Positions 1-10,812 of a stretch of 64,000 nt of DNA are shown here, one piece after another. Under the pieces are notes generated by a model that was given only the letters and a program-made list of their open reading frames with translations, was not told the DNA's origin and searched no databases. Source of the DNA: Liolophura sinensis. Its lineage: Eukaryota > Mollusca > Polyplacophora > Chitonida > Chitonidae. Position numbers and translations under genes: made by a program. Numbering within the stretch: the stretch's first letter is position 1; each line of letters starts with the position of its first letter. The stretch is taken from NCBI RefSeq assembly GCF_032854445.1, contig NC_088301.1, forward strand, positions 17,258,018-17,322,017, written 5' to 3'.

Positions 1-293
1 TATAGAGAACTGTTTGCAGAGTACTGTGGTATACGATATAGAAAAATGGTTCGCATACATATAAAGAGATTATTAAAAAAAACCCAGGCGAGGACATGTC
101 CCACACGGCAACCTCAGTCGGGCTATTGTGTCACGCCAGAGACGGCTTGTTTCTTTGACGAACTGTTCACTCCGCTATGTTAATTTCAACTCTTGCTGCT
201 TAAGGTCCTATTATATAGTCACATTTTCCAGTGATTTTTGGTGATATATTCAGTGTGCCGACAACTCAAGATTCTGCTGGCTTGTCCGGTCGT

Positions 294-426
294 ACATGCG
301 AATGGTTGCCAACAACCCTGTAGATTGTCGTTTCCCCAGTCTCTACCGGATTTTTTTCCACTATAATTCTGGCCGCCGTAGTATAAGCAAAAGAATATTG
401 AGTACGGCGTAAAACATAAACAAATT
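294..426 (+). mobile_element. SINE family 1, 5'-truncated and diverged
   Basis: The segment ends in the family-1 3' module ctggccgccgtagtataag followed by attgagtacggcgtaaaac, preceded by a degraded body (gcgaatggttgcc). The tRNA-like head is not recognisable. The same fragment is present at 59515-59648 in copy D. Confidence 0.75.
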
Positions 427-1126
427 AAGTGTGCCGAATAATTAAATTCATAAAATAGAACATTTACGAGATCTCTTGGATCTGTTCCACAATCATCACG
501 TTTAACATTTTAACATTAAAAACGTATGACTCCAAACAGACCTTACTGAACAACTAAGAATGCATATAATGTAGGAAATTAGGACGGGACCATGCAAGGA
601 GAAGCAGATGTTAAAAAGACGTAAAGTATGGTGTAGGCGAATGAATGAAATCAGTATTCAGATCGCGTATCATTCTAGTATGTAAGTTGACGATAATAAA
701 ATATGCATCTCGGTTGCGCCTTGATTGCAACTCTTCATGCATTGTATACCAAACTTTGCGATTTAATTCAACGCGATGGATTTATAGTCTAAGGGCCGTA
801 TATCTTTAAACATGATAACCTTTAAACTTTGCTACACCCACTTGGGAGAATTACACATGAAAAGATTTAAATGCAATACAAATAATGCATTTCTCACTCT
901 GTATTATTATTTATTTCACAACTCATGGTAACAGGCTGCAGTTTTAGGTGTTATGTCTGTGTTAAGATTAAGGTATAAGATTTCTATGCCTATTGTCCAA
1001 TAACTAAGTGCCTTATCCACCCAGTAACTTAAATGGGCCAAATCAACATTTGCATAAAGAAGTAATAAAATCTAACCCGACGAACATGTATTCTAAAAGT
1101 TAATGATGGGTGTCTATTAATTTCAG

Positions 1127-1231
1127 TTTGGGGCCAGTTGTGTGGCAACTGCTTGAGTCAGTGTAATGAGGAAACCGGAGAATGTTCCGGAAAGTGTGCT
1201 CTCGGCTGGGATGGTCCTACTTGTTCCAGAC
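1127..1231 (+). CDS. Gene A exon: EGF-like domain 1
   Basis: The acceptor is ttaatttcag|tt and the donor is c|gtaagt; the exon is phase 1 to phase 1 and 105 nt long. It encodes a six-cysteine EGF-like module starting WGQLCGNC and ending GWDGPTCSR, with Cys spacing C-x2-C-x3-C-x6-C-x3-C-x8-C. The residues just before the first Cys (G-Q) fit a signal-peptidase site once a phase-1 signal exon like 49261-49321 is joined, so this is probably the first mature domain. The copy at 60350-60454 is also open. The exon is short for a full CED-1-type EGF repeat, so it may be a half-module packed against the lectin domain. Confidence 0.82.
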
Positions 1232-1397
1232 GTAAGTATCACAATACCAAACACAAGAATTTATATATGATGTGTGAGCATCCATATACATATACATGTT
1301 GTTACATATTTAGGTAAATTTTCATCTGTCAGCTGTTTTCATTTATATATTAGACAACCTATAGTCGTAAAGAAAAGTAAAAAATTATTTTATTTAT

Positions 1398-1472
1398 TCA
1401 TTGATTTGATTAATGTTTTACGCCGTACTCAAGAATATTTCAAATTCCGTCAAAATTATGGTTGGAAGAACA
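1398..1472 (-). mobile_element. SINE family 1 3'-end fragment
   Basis: The + strand reads gttttacgccgtactcaag then aatatttca, which is the reverse complement of the family-1 3' tail. Only the 3' module is recognisable. The same fragment sits at 60621-60690 in copy D. Confidence 0.7.
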
Positions 1473-1985
1473 GAGACAGAGCCAGTAGACAATGTGATTA
1501 GAAAACAGTAGAGCATGTCAAATTTCATTTTTGAAAGGTTTTTGTTAAGTGATATAGGTTTATATCTGGAAAAAGCCACGCTATATATATTTCAATGCAT
1601 TAGGAGTATTCTCAACTGCGTGTAAGTTTTAATCTTAACAAAACGAAAATTTCTAATTGCAGCCTCAGTAGTGGCCCATAAAATCAGCATTTGCTCATTT
1701 ATATGCCAGTAAAATGTGATTACTTTTAGTTTATTTTTAAAAAAATGAGAGCGTTGTCCATACTGAGATATTGGTGGAATTTTAGATACTTACCTCATGA
1801 CCTCATCTCAGTTTCTGCTGGAATCACTGCTGAAAGCTGATGAAGCACCTAAAAGGAAGATGAGAATCGTATCGGCAGGATTACTTGTACAACAAAAACT
1901 TTGTTGATTGTAAATCTTTGTTGAAGGACAATTCAGTGCATTCTCTGACCTTTTGCTGGGGCTGTAGTGGAAACCATCATTTAGT

Positions 1986-2254
1986 CGGTGGCCTCCGTGA
2001 CTCAGTTGGTTCGCGAGCTACTGCAGCGTAATGAGCCAGGAGTCTCTCACCAATGCGGTCGCTATGAGTTCAAGTCCAACTCATGCTGGCCCGCTCTCTG
2101 CTCGTACGTGGGGAGGTCTTGCGGCAACTTACGGATGGTCGTGGGTTTCCCCGGGCTCGGTTTCCACCCAACATAATGCTGGCCGCCGTTGTATAAATAA
2201 AATATTCTTGGGTACGGGGTAAACCACCCATCAAATAAATAAATAAATAAATCA
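1986..2254 (+). mobile_element. SINE family 1, near full length (tRNA-derived)
   Basis: A tRNA-like head carries an A-box-like tgactcagttggttcgcg and a B-box-like gagttcaagtcc at 2066-2077. A body follows (ggatggtcgtgggtttcccc), then the ggccgccgttgtataa / attcttgggtacggggt 3' module and an (AAAT)n tail. The small open frames across it are by-products of the element. In copy D the 5' half of this insertion is deleted, leaving 60930-61056. It lies in the intron between EGF1 and the lectin exons. Confidence 0.88.
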
Positions 2255-2670
2255 GTCCGCAGATACCTTGACGTGTACATCTCAGTCTTATGCGTCTAAG
2301 GCTTAATGTCTGCACTTTTGTGAGTAGACCGGCAATGTGCGATAGTTCCCTTTTTCTTAAAACTTGGCTATTATTTAAGTAAAATATGGATGGATGAGGG
2401 TTTAACTTGAAGTAAAATCTACTTTACATTTTTTCTTGTTTAGCAATAACGAAACGATACTTTGCATTTTTGAGGCATTTCTAAGCATTAATAACCAAAT
2501 TACGTTTGTTGTATGTGGGTACAAAAAATGTTAGCCATTTAACAATTAACATGCAAAGGGATGCTGCTCTGACATAACATCATTGATAAAATACATCAAA
2601 CTATACTCAGCAACATGTAACCATGATGTCTAACACCATGTTGATGCTAATACTGTGCTTCCGATGGCAG

Positions 2671-2913
2671 GAAATGTGGCATTTAACCAAAGCACGACGC
2701 AGTCTTCGGATTATAGCGAGAGAGGGTTCAGCTTCACCTCCGGACTCGCCGTTGATGGTAGGACTGGACCTGATTTTTATGCGACACCAAATACATGTAC
2801 TCACACCAGAGAAAATCCACATCCCGCGTTTTGGACGGTGACACTGGATGCACAATACAGCATCTATCGGTTCAGGATATATAACAGGGAAGCTTCTCCG
2901 TGTTCCCCTCCGT
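2671..2913 (+). CDS. Gene A exon: FTP/F5-8C-like lectin domain, first part
   Basis: The acceptor is ccgatggcag|ga and the donor is ccgt|gtaagt; phase 1 to 1, 243 nt. The peptide opens NVAFNQSTTQSSDY, contains LAVDGRT, CTHTRENPHPAFWTV and the YRFRIYNRE strand, and ends SPCSPP. This is the usual order of the fucolectin/tachylectin-4/pentraxin (FTP) branch of discoidin-like domains. In characterised F-type lectins fucose is held by a motif of the type H-X26-R-X-D-X4-R. Here a His (CTH), the first Arg (YNR) and, in the next exon, the last Arg (GER) are present, but the Asp is Ala and the segment between the arginines is longer. Carbohydrate binding is therefore possible but altered. The domain is split between this exon and 3301-3510. 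Confidence 0.85.
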
Positions 2914-3300
2914 GTAAGTTAACTTTTTAGTGTCCTTAAAGAAGTTGACCTGGTCGAGAGTCCATGCATCTTATCTTCCTGTAATAAATCTCCAGTGAGG
3001 TTGCAGGCTCAAATCTAGCCTTTGTTGTTCCTTGTTGTGGTTATAAGCCAGGTGGTTTGTCAATTACCTGCCAAGCTCCGCTGGTTTTCCCAGGCTTTTT
3101 TCGAGGAATGAGTTCTTAATATCGAAACCAGTCATATGCAGTTTAACACTATCAATTTAAAAATGCGTTATAATTTCATCCCCATGGCTAGAGCATTGAT
3201 CTCCAAAATATCCATGTCTGAGCTTCCAGGTGTAGAACAAAGACGACTGGTTGAAAGAAACAAACTATAGTTCCAACAAATTCTGTTGTTTATTCTTCAG

Positions 3301-3510
3301 GTGGTGAACGACTTAACGGCTTCTCTCTGTCCGTTGGAAATTCCTCCCAGAGTTACAAAATCTGTTACCAGGACACCACCACGACCCCAATAGGTCCCGG
3401 GGATATCATCAACGGAGTTTGTAACGTCAGTGGTCCTGTGTTTGGGAACACTGTAAATATCTCGATAAACACTTTCAAACCACTTACTCTGTGTGAAGTA
3501 CAGATTTTCG
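3301..3510 (+). CDS. Gene A exon: FTP/F5-8C-like lectin domain, second part
   Basis: The acceptor is tattcttcag|gt and the donor is ttcg|gtaagt; phase 1 to 1, 210 nt. The split codon at the junction makes a Cys followed by GERLNGFSLSVGN, then SYKICYQDTTT, GDIINGVCNVSGPVFG, and ends PLTLCEVQIFG. The RLNGF and LCEVQIFG strands are typical C-terminal strands of F-type lectin domains. NVSG and SVGNSS contain possible N-glycosylation sites. Copies at 30023-30178 (gene B, with a stop) and 62091-62294 (copy D, frameshifted) are homologous. Confidence 0.85.
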
Positions 3511-4155
3511 GTAAGTTTCTTTGACAACGAATAACACCCTCTATAAAAATTAATAGTGTGAGAACAATTCCATAATTGTGAGATCACAAAAGCACACAAG
3601 CAACTGGCTCTCATTAACCAAGCGGATGGTTAAGTCTGCCGAACCTACGGTTTGTGTTTTCTCATGATGTTGTATATCAGCGGTGACCGGGAAAGTTGAG
3701 TACGTTTTAACATCACCGGTGCCAACCCGCGGTGGACCGCTGGCGATAATGTATTTATCGGCGTTGGGCCACTGGCAATAATGCATTTTCTTATGAGCTA
3801 CAGGCTAAGAAAAGAAACATAACGTATTCGGTTGGTAAATATAGCGTTTTGTTATTCAAAAGCTTCTACTGCAAATGGTTGGAGTGAAAAAAACATCAGC
3901 AACATGTCTAGAGTAAATCTTGGATCAGCAATGAGCTAGAGGAAAGAAAAGTGTGGAACTAAATATGTGTTGGATGCATTTGACTTACAAAAGGTATTGC
4001 ATTGTCTTCTGACTGACGTGAGGGCATAAAAATGACCTCACAGTCATTTTTTCATTTGACTTTTGCAATTTCTGTGTTTCCTACACGTGAGTTAAGGTCC
4101 TATGAAAAGAATTCTTAATGTGTAGGCCTGTTATGTAAGTTTGTTCATGTATCAG

Positions 4156-4305
4156 TATGTGCCCCCGGGACGTATGGACCAAACTGTGGGAGGAGATGTG
4201 GGAACTGTGCTCAGGGACCATCTGTGTGTAACACAACATCCGGGCACTGTCCACAGAGAACACCCAGGTGCATGGAGGGATACTCTGGTCTGAAATGTGA
4301 TACAG
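4156..4305 (+). CDS. Gene A exon: EGF-like domain 2
   Basis: The acceptor is tgtatcag|ta and the donor is acag|gtaagt; phase 1 to 1, 150 nt. It encodes an eight-cysteine EGF/laminin-type module with APGTYGPNCGRRCGNC, PSVCNTTSGHC and CMEGYSGLKC. The GYSG and GTYG elements are typical of the CED-1/MEGF10 class of EGF repeats. This exon type is the most duplicated in the array: 32255, about 33515 and 37529 in gene B, 63013 in copy D, and a relic at 5148 in gene A. Confidence 0.85.
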
Positions 4306-4750
4306 GTAAGTGTTTTAAATTTTATCGCCAGTTATAAACAAATGCTACATGTTCTTTTCAAATTTCTGTAAAGCAATGGAGCAAAGTATGAGTGACATAT
4401 TATAATCGCTTCCCATGAAATTCATCATTGAAGAATATACTCCTCTTTATTTCTTCCTTATTATATAAGTATGTTTAAATACGGCAGGAACAATGAGCAG
4501 TTATGGCATCCAATGATAGAGGTAATACATTACTTTTTAACATACTTCAACTTCTTGTACATAATTTTGGTGTTCTTTAGTTCCCACACATGTAGGTTAT
4601 CCTTAAAACGATCTGTCGGATGCTGTGCTATGGTAGTTTTAATTAACAAGAACAGATGTGTTTATCTTGAGACAATCATATCACATGTATTTCATATAAA
4701 CCATAGTTGCATTTTAAATACGGTGTAAATATGCATGTACTCAGCCTGTG

Positions 4751-5112
4751 ATGACCGCTTCGGTGGCCTAATAGTTAGAGAGTTTGCCTTGAAGTCGGGA
4801 GACACAGGATCAAACCTAGATCAAGTCATAACAAACACTTTAAAAATGGGTCTTGGGACTCTTGTCGCTCAGCACTGTTGGGTTGGAGGAGGGACAAACG
4901 ACTGGTTGGACCAGTGTCAGTGTAGTGTGACTGGGTCCGGTACGTGTGGCATGATAATGATCAGTGGCGGCAGCATTTTGGCGCCATGGATTAGCCATGC
5001 CACCAAATAATATATTATATGTACATGTGCACAAAAGTAATGACTTTTCGCTGTCATATGGCTAAAAATTGTTAAGTACATGTAGGACGTTTAGCACCAA
5101 TCATACAAACAT
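4751..5112 (+). mobile_element. SINE family 2, near full length (tRNA-derived)
   Basis: The head carries an A-box-like tggcctaatagttagag and a B-box-like ggatcaaacc (4807-4816). The body includes gtgtggcatgataatgatca and cggcagcattttggcgcc. The 3' end is tgtcatatggct, aaaaattgttaagtac, gacgtttagcaccaatca and an AC-rich tail. Other copies lie at 40868 (-), 44688 (-), 46221 (+) and 63599 (+). The open frame across it is incidental. Confidence 0.85.
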
Positions 5113-5147
5113 ATTGTAACCTTTGGACACACAAATCAGATTATGAG

Positions 5148-5272
5148 ATAAAATGTGGAAATTGCTGTAAGGTGACGGAGTCTGTGACGTTGCAGTCGGT
5201 TATTGCCCTGACCGGATACCAAGATGCATGCCGGGATACTCTGATGTGGCATGTGACACGTTTTGGTTTGAT
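5148..5272 (+). pseudogene. Relic EGF-2-type exon in the gene A intron
   Basis: Nucleotides track the 4156-4305 exon: tgtggaaattgctg matches tgtgggaactgtgct, and gatgcatgccgggatactct, then gtggcatgtgacac, matches its 3' end. The frame still gives KCGNCC and a degraded remainder, but several cysteines and clean splice sites are gone. It implies that gene A, like gene B, once had tandem duplicated EGF exons. Confidence 0.55.
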
Positions 5273-5848
5273 CATGGTGACATGCGATACTATACATTTA
5301 GTAAACGATAAATTAAACGATTACAGTTTAGAACATGAAAACCGGCAATATAATAGTCACAACGTTTTGGGAAAATTTTAGAACCAAGAAACTGTGCTCT
5401 CTTCGAGGTGATAATAATAACATTCAAAAGAGATCAACAATTTTACAGCCAGTTGTTAAGTCTATCAATTAAAGCACTTTAAATAGTTAATACCCCTAAT
5501 CTGCTGGAAATATACGTAATGGTAAAGGCTAATTCTCTTAAGATACTAAATTTTAGGATCGCTGCTATCACCAGCATGCAGCCAGCACAATGGACCAAGG
5601 AATCGGGATGTAGAACTGCATGTCGAAGGATATCACCAAAATCCACATAGTTCATTAGGATATGTTTCATGTGGCATTAGGCATTTTCATTCATCTTAAT
5701 TTTATCTTGATACTACACCCACTTTGACCTGAATTTTCAGGCTGCATGTATATTCTCTCTTCAACATTTTTTTCTCTCTCCTTGCTGTTCTTATATATTT
5801 GAGTTTTGTGAATTTACAAAACGGCGAACAGATATTGGCAAAATACCA

Positions 5849-6998
5849 GGGCCCGTATTCATAAAGATATTTAAACATGTCTTGGTGTTAAAAAATTCTT
5901 AAACCCACTGAAGAACCCTTAAATTGATAGAAAAACTTCAGTGCCATTTAGGAAAATACGTAAGCGTTAAGAAATTCTTAAATTCTAAGTGTGACCATGA
6001 CCACTTTTGCCCATCTTTTTGTTAAATTCTTAAGTAGTTTTTAACCAACAAACACATAGGGGGCGTTCAACGAAATTGTTCGAACGAATATATTGAAAGA
6101 GAGCTCTTAGATAGGTATTGTCTGAATGCTGCACAGGAATTTGGTACATTGAATCACTAGTTAGGGACAACGTTGTAAGTTGTAAGTGCATCTAACAGAA
6201 ACTGTGCACTTAATACAATGCAAAAAGTGTTGATTACTCTTCGTTTTTTGACAACTAGGAAATGCACCTAAGCAGTGGTGATGACATTGGAGTCTCACAG
6301 CCGACTGTATCTAGGGCTGTCACAGCTACCGTCCGAAGTCTGTTTTCATTTCATTCGTTTTCCACTGACAGCTCGCGATTTTTCCGAGAAAAACAGGAAG
6401 TGTTCTACGCTGTTGCCCAATTTCCAGGCATTCTTGGGTCTATTGATGGGACACACGTACAAATCACTGCTCTTCGCACATATGAAAACGAAATTGTTAA
6501 TCTGCACCATTACCACAGTATTAACGTTTAACTTGTTGTCGATGCGAAGTACAACGTTCTGGACATTGTCTGAAAATGGTCGGGGTCTACACATGACGCT
6601 CGAATTCTGCCACACTCATCCACACTCATCTGATTTGAGATAGCCGGTACCCATCTAAACGCTGGCTTCTTACCCCCTTCCTCAGGCTACAACCCGGTCC
6701 TCAAATAAATTATAAGAGGTATATCATTAAAATATCTCCTAGTTGACCTTTGTACCGCGAAGATAGAGTTGTTTCCACTCATATTCATTAGCGGCGAATT
6801 TGCTTTTCTATACGTGGTAAATGATCGAAATCTTTTTGTGGAAAAAAATATCCTCATTTAAAAACACTTGAGTTTCTATAAAGAGGAATAATTACTGAAA
6901 TGTAAATATTATAAGAGTTCATCGTAAAGTCCAAACATTTGAGCTAATTCATCCAATTTTCCCCTGCAGTATTTGAGCTATACCTATATTCTTAAAAA
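5849..6998 (+). mobile_element. PIF/Harbinger element copy 1, 3'-truncated
   Basis: It begins with the terminal repeat GGGCCCGTATTCATAAA, the same as at 9025 and inverted at 12814. It then runs through a decayed transposase frame until similarity to copy 2 ends. No right terminus is present, so this copy lost its 3' part. Confidence 0.75.
6262..6720 (+). pseudogene. HARBI1-like (PIF/Harbinger) transposase fragment, copy 1
   Basis: The open part contains GVSQPTVSRAV, FPGILGSIDGTHVQI and NLHHYHSINV, the helix-turn-helix end and the first catalytic Asp block (IDGTH) of PIF/Harbinger DDE transposases. At the position where copy 2 has Gln after INV there is a TAA. Homology continues in a shifted frame (VVD, YPSKRWLLTPFL-like sequence) to about 6720. 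Copy 1 keeps the N-terminal catalytic block missing from copy 2, so the two carry complementary damage. Confidence 0.8.
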
Positions 6999-7169
6999 AT
7001 GCTCATGGGGAGGCACAAGAGCAATCACTATTGCCGTTTTAATGGTGAGATCTTTGAGTAAAATAAATTTAACTGGCGATAAACTTTTAATGAACCATAA
7101 CACGTTAATGACATCCCATATTTCTGAATATATTGGGTTAGGAGGCCGCCCATTGAAAATGGTCCTCAT
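6984..7169 (-). pseudogene. Tyrosine-recombinase-like fragment
   Basis: The reverse frame reads LSPVKFILLKDLTIKTAIVIALV, resembling the helix preceding the catalytic Arg in DIRS/Ngaro/Crypton-type tyrosine recombinases (usual form L-T-x-K-x-x-x-L-x-A-L-x-T). A related fragment with ALVTATSGQSLHLLE is at 35259-35498. No catalytic residue is visible here, so the family call is tentative. Confidence 0.45.
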
Positions 7170-8669
7170 AGATTTTATTTCTAAAGGGTGTTCCAGATGT
7201 GTGTCGTTTACAAACCTACATCACATCTCCTGGCACTGGGTCTGTTTGTTGCCTATTGCAAATATCCCACCCATCTGGACACATTGTTTATGAGTTCCTG
7301 GCTTCCAGGAAAATGTAGGATGAAATCGGCAGCGTGTGTTGAAATGTTTTGGTTTTTAACAGATCTCCTGACAATCTGGATGCTAAGAATTTCAGTTTCC
7401 CCTGAAGAGGATGCAGGCTGAGCTGTGGCAAAAAGTCACTAGATCCGGCCTTTGTGGAAGAAACAATGGCACTGCTAACAGTATGAGCAGCAGGGTAGAA
7501 AACCAGGTTTTTATAAGCCAGGCATGGGGTATGAGGAGGCCGTTCTCCCTGTCTTCGCTAATCTTTTGTAGACACACTGGGATGAGGCTGAAAGGTGAAA
7601 ATGGGTATAAATAAATGTTAGACCAAGACACTGTAAAAGCATTTACATGAACAGCATGCGAATGTCTTTGCCAAGAGACATACTTGTCCAACTTTAGCAT
7701 TTAGACGAGATACACACAAATCGATCTATGCCTACCCAAACCTCATCACAATTTTCTAATAGACACCTGTGTGTAACGCCCACTCTGTGCGATCATAGAT
7801 AATTCTATTCTTAAAGTCTGTCGTTTGATGAGTCTTTTCAGGTATGTTTTTAGATGTGTTGATAGACCGATATCCAAAATGTGTCTTGAGATACACCAGT
7901 TCCACATTTGTACACCAGATCATTAACCAGGATTGACCTTGTCCCTCCCACATGATTGACATGACCTCACCGCATTAGTATAACCCCACGAGTAACTGGA
8001 TATGAATATCTTTGTCACACTTAGCAGAAGTATGCAGCGCCAAATAGCTTCACAGTAACTCCAAATAACTTATATTTTAATAAGTTTTCTAAACAAGCAC
8101 CTCAAAGTAGAGTGGAAGCTTCTCAACTTATTGTTTTTGAGGCTGATTTGCGAAATAAGTGAAGTTTCTGACAATGCACTTCCTCAGCCCACTAGTAGAG
8201 CTCCGTTTTTATTTATCCATTAATTTTTTATTAAAGCATCATAATCACCCCACTGTCTTCGAGGGCATTTGTATTGTTCATTTTAAAGCTTCTGTTCTGT
8301 GGCGTATTCGACCCCAGAACAAAAAGAAACCATGGTACCGATTAGAGATGCTAACTGTGGAATTTTGGTTCTTTCATGAGTGAGTAATGAAGAGGATCTA
8401 TCTACCAAAATGTCTGCCTCTCTCTTTATCATTGTAACTTCCATTTTTACCGTATCATTATTAAAACCTAGATGGCTTATTTGTTAGCTTGGTTCTAAGC
8501 AATGTTTTTCAATATTGATAGTAAATTCTAGAGGATGAAACAACAAGTTGTTTTCAAATTTTCCCATAATGTCACAAAACAGCTACCCAAAATATGCTGT
8601 TATGAATATTTATGGTTATTGGATTGTATGGTCCTGTATGGACGAGTCCATTTTTAAATCGCCTATATT
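7170..8669. other. Intron sequence without a recognisable gene
   Basis: Short open frames on both strands have no domain I recognise. The stretch around 8540-8600 (acaagttgttttcaaatttt) resembles 37340-37380 near the Penelope-like copy in gene B, so part of it is probably older repeat debris shared by the paralogous introns. Confidence 0.5.
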
Positions 8670-9429
8670 TTTAATATTCTGGAAATACACATTATGGTAC
8701 AGGCTAATGCTCTTCAAATACTAAATGGCAGGATCGCTGGTAACACCAGAATACAGCCAAACTCAATGGACTAAAGAATCGGGGTGTAGAACTGAGTGTC
8801 GAAGAATATCAGCAAAATCCACATAGTCCAATAAAATATATCTGATGTGGCATCCGGCATTTGGTTCACCTTGATTTCTTTTTCATACTACACCCACTTT
8901 GACTTAAATTCCTCAGGCTGCATGTATATTCTCTCTTCAGCAATTTTCTTCTCTCTCCTTGCTGTTCTTATATATTCAATTTTGTGAATTTACCTCAAGG
9001 CGAACAGAAATTGGCAAAATATCAGGGCCCGTATTCATAAAAGCAATTAAGCATTTTTTGATGCTAAAAATTGTTTTAAACCCACTAAAAATTCTTAAAT
9101 TGATAAACGTACTTAAGTGCCATCCATAAAAGACGTAAGTGTTAGGAATTCTTAAAATCTAAGTGCGCCCATGGCCACCTTTATCTTTTTCTTAAATTCT
9201 TAAGTACTTTTTAACCAACAACACGGGGAACGTTCAACGAAATCGACGCCACTTTAAGGAAAGAAGAGATTTTTTGGTTTTCGTTTGGATGCTGCACAGG
9301 AATTTGGTATATGGAACTACTAGTTAGGGATAACGTTGTAAGTGGATCGAACAGAAACTGTGCAATTAATCCAATGCAGTAAGTGTAAATTACTTTTCGT
9401 TTTTCGGGAACTAGGAAAATACAGCTGTG

Positions 9430-9856
9430 CAATGGTGATGACATGAGAGTCTCACAGCCGACTTTATCTAGGGCTATCACAGCTACCGTAAGAAGCCTGT
9501 TTTCACTCTCGTCAGTGGGGCACTCGTACAAACCACTGCTCCTAACACATATGAAAAAGAATTTGTTAATCTGCACCATTACCACTGTATTAACGTTCAA
9601 TTTGTTGTCGATACGAAGTACAACATTCTGGACATTGTCGCAAAATGGTCAGGGTCTACTCATGCGATTCGAATTCTGACTGAAAGTGGACTGAGACAGG
9701 TTTCTGAAAACTACCACACACCCATTCACACTCATCTGATCGGGGATAGCGGGTATCCATCTAAACGCTGGCTTCTTACCCCTTTCCTCAGGCCACAACC
9801 CGGCCCTCAAACAAATTACAAGAGGTGTATCATTATAATATCTCCTAGTTGACCTT
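9430..9856 (+). pseudogene. HARBI1-like transposase fragment, copy 2 (internally deleted)
   Basis: The helix-turn-helix remnant (SQPTLSRAITATVRSLFS) is followed by a deletion of the segment holding IDGTHV. The frame from about 9512 is then open: YHCINVQFVVDTKY, IVAKWSGSTHAIRIL, HLIGDSGYPSKRWLLTPFL and ending TNYKR. VVD carries the second catalytic Asp. Where relatives usually read THDARIL this copy reads THAIRIL. Non-functional because of the deletion. Confidence 0.82.
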
Positions 9857-10334
9857 TGTACCGTGAACATAGAGTTGTTTCCCTTGATATCCATTAGCGG
9901 CACATTTCTTTTCTATACCTGGTAATTGATAGGATTTCTTTTTTGGGGGGAAAAATATATCCTCATTTAAAAACATCTGAGTTTCTATAAAGAGTAATAA
10001 TTACTGAAATATAAACATTAAAATTAATTATTATTAATATAAACATTATACAACAAACAGTTCAAATATTTGAGCTAATTCATCCAATTTTCCCTTGCAG
10101 TATTTTAGCTATACATTTATTCTTCAAAAATGCTGATAATATCTGTTATTACAATTATTCAAATACATATTTGTTTAAATATAGAGGGCCAATATTTCAG
10201 GGGCTGTGTTGATTCCTGTCAGCATTGATTAGTACCTCACCAAGCAATTTTCACATTAAAAATAAATTTGTTCCATAAGCCCACTGTAAATTAATATTCC
10301 CTTTATTGTTTGTTAATTTAATACAATACAGAAG

Positions 10335-10594
10335 AGAAAGCCGAACTGAACAAGCTTGAAGTGAAAGAACTCACCAGACATACATGGCTCAATACAATTA
10401 CATTTGACGGGCAAGATAAAAAAGAAAAATATTACATGGAAGTAGTGAGAGACTTGCTGAATGCCTTTATCACAAACATTAACGATCTGGGGAAGAAATG
10501 CAGTAAAAGTGGCACAATATTTTCATTCAATTTATTCTTCTTGATTTCTTTCTTGCAATTTCATTTCATAATACTGAATTTGAAGTTCGGTTTT
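10335..10594 (+). other. Open frame of unknown origin inside the Harbinger element
   Basis: After an acceptor-like aatacaatacag the + frame reads EEKAELNKLEVKELTRHTWL, continues through KKEKYYMEVVRDLL, and stops after a hydrophobic run. The charged first 55 residues look coding and helical, but I do not recognise a family, and the opposite strand is open too. It may be an exon carried by the transposon or a chance frame. Confidence 0.3.
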
Positions 10595-10599
10595 TGATC

Positions 10600-10812
10600 T
10601 TAAGGTGCTGAATAATCTCGGCCTTGCTTGGGTTTGGAAGTGGATTCTGTGCTTTATGCTGAACCACTGGTGTGACAGGTTAAGGTACCTTCACTAGAGC
10701 CTGTAGGTGGGTGATGTCCTCTGCCTGACTGGTACTAGGGGGAGCATCCAAATATGTGATGGGCAAAGGTGCTGGTGGAAAGTATGGCATGTCAGTTGTG
10801 CTGAAGTCTAGA
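10600..10812 (-). other. Possible second exon of the Harbinger Myb/SANT-like gene
   Basis: Read on the minus strand, an acceptor-like tatatgtctag is followed by an open, proline-rich frame containing TTDMPYFPPAPLPITYLDAP and AEDITHLQALVKVP. It is then interrupted by a stop and continues open. Proline-rich linkers after the Myb/SANT domain are usual in Harbinger accessory proteins, and the strand matches the domain at 12259-12576. The exon assignment is inference. Confidence 0.4.

Larger units (their letters stand above)
1..5153 (+). repeat. Left copy of a ~5.2-kb segmental duplication (pairs with 58770-64000)
   Basis: Nearly every line of this stretch recurs in order at 58770-64000, including exons, introns and SINE insertions. 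Differences are point changes and indels: about 430 bases at roughly 1706-2125 are missing from the right copy, and the right copy has about 430 extra bases at 58921-59345. Shared SINE insertions show the duplication is younger than those insertions. The left copy keeps open exons and the right copy does not. The window ends inside the duplication, so its full length is unknown. Positions 1-1126 hold no exon I can support; apart from the SINE fragment at 294-426 they look like intron or upstream spacer. Confidence 0.9.
5490..6998 (+). repeat. First unit of a local duplication (pairs with 8670-10132)
   Basis: The 360 bases before the Harbinger terminus, the terminus itself and the transposase half recur at 8670-10132 in the same order. 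Examples are gaatcggg(a/g)tgtagaact, tgcatgtatattctctcttc and tccttgctgttcttatat. Because flank and element are both repeated, this is a genomic duplication, not two independent insertions. Similarity stops abruptly near 6998 / 10132. Confidence 0.8.

Noticed and set aside
2031..2315. Overlapping frames on both strands near 2.0-2.3 kb
   Set aside because: They lie in the tRNA-derived SINE; stop-poor GC-rich sequence only.
4735..5010. 91-codon + frame
   Set aside because: Coincides with the family-2 SINE; the same element is present in non-open form elsewhere.
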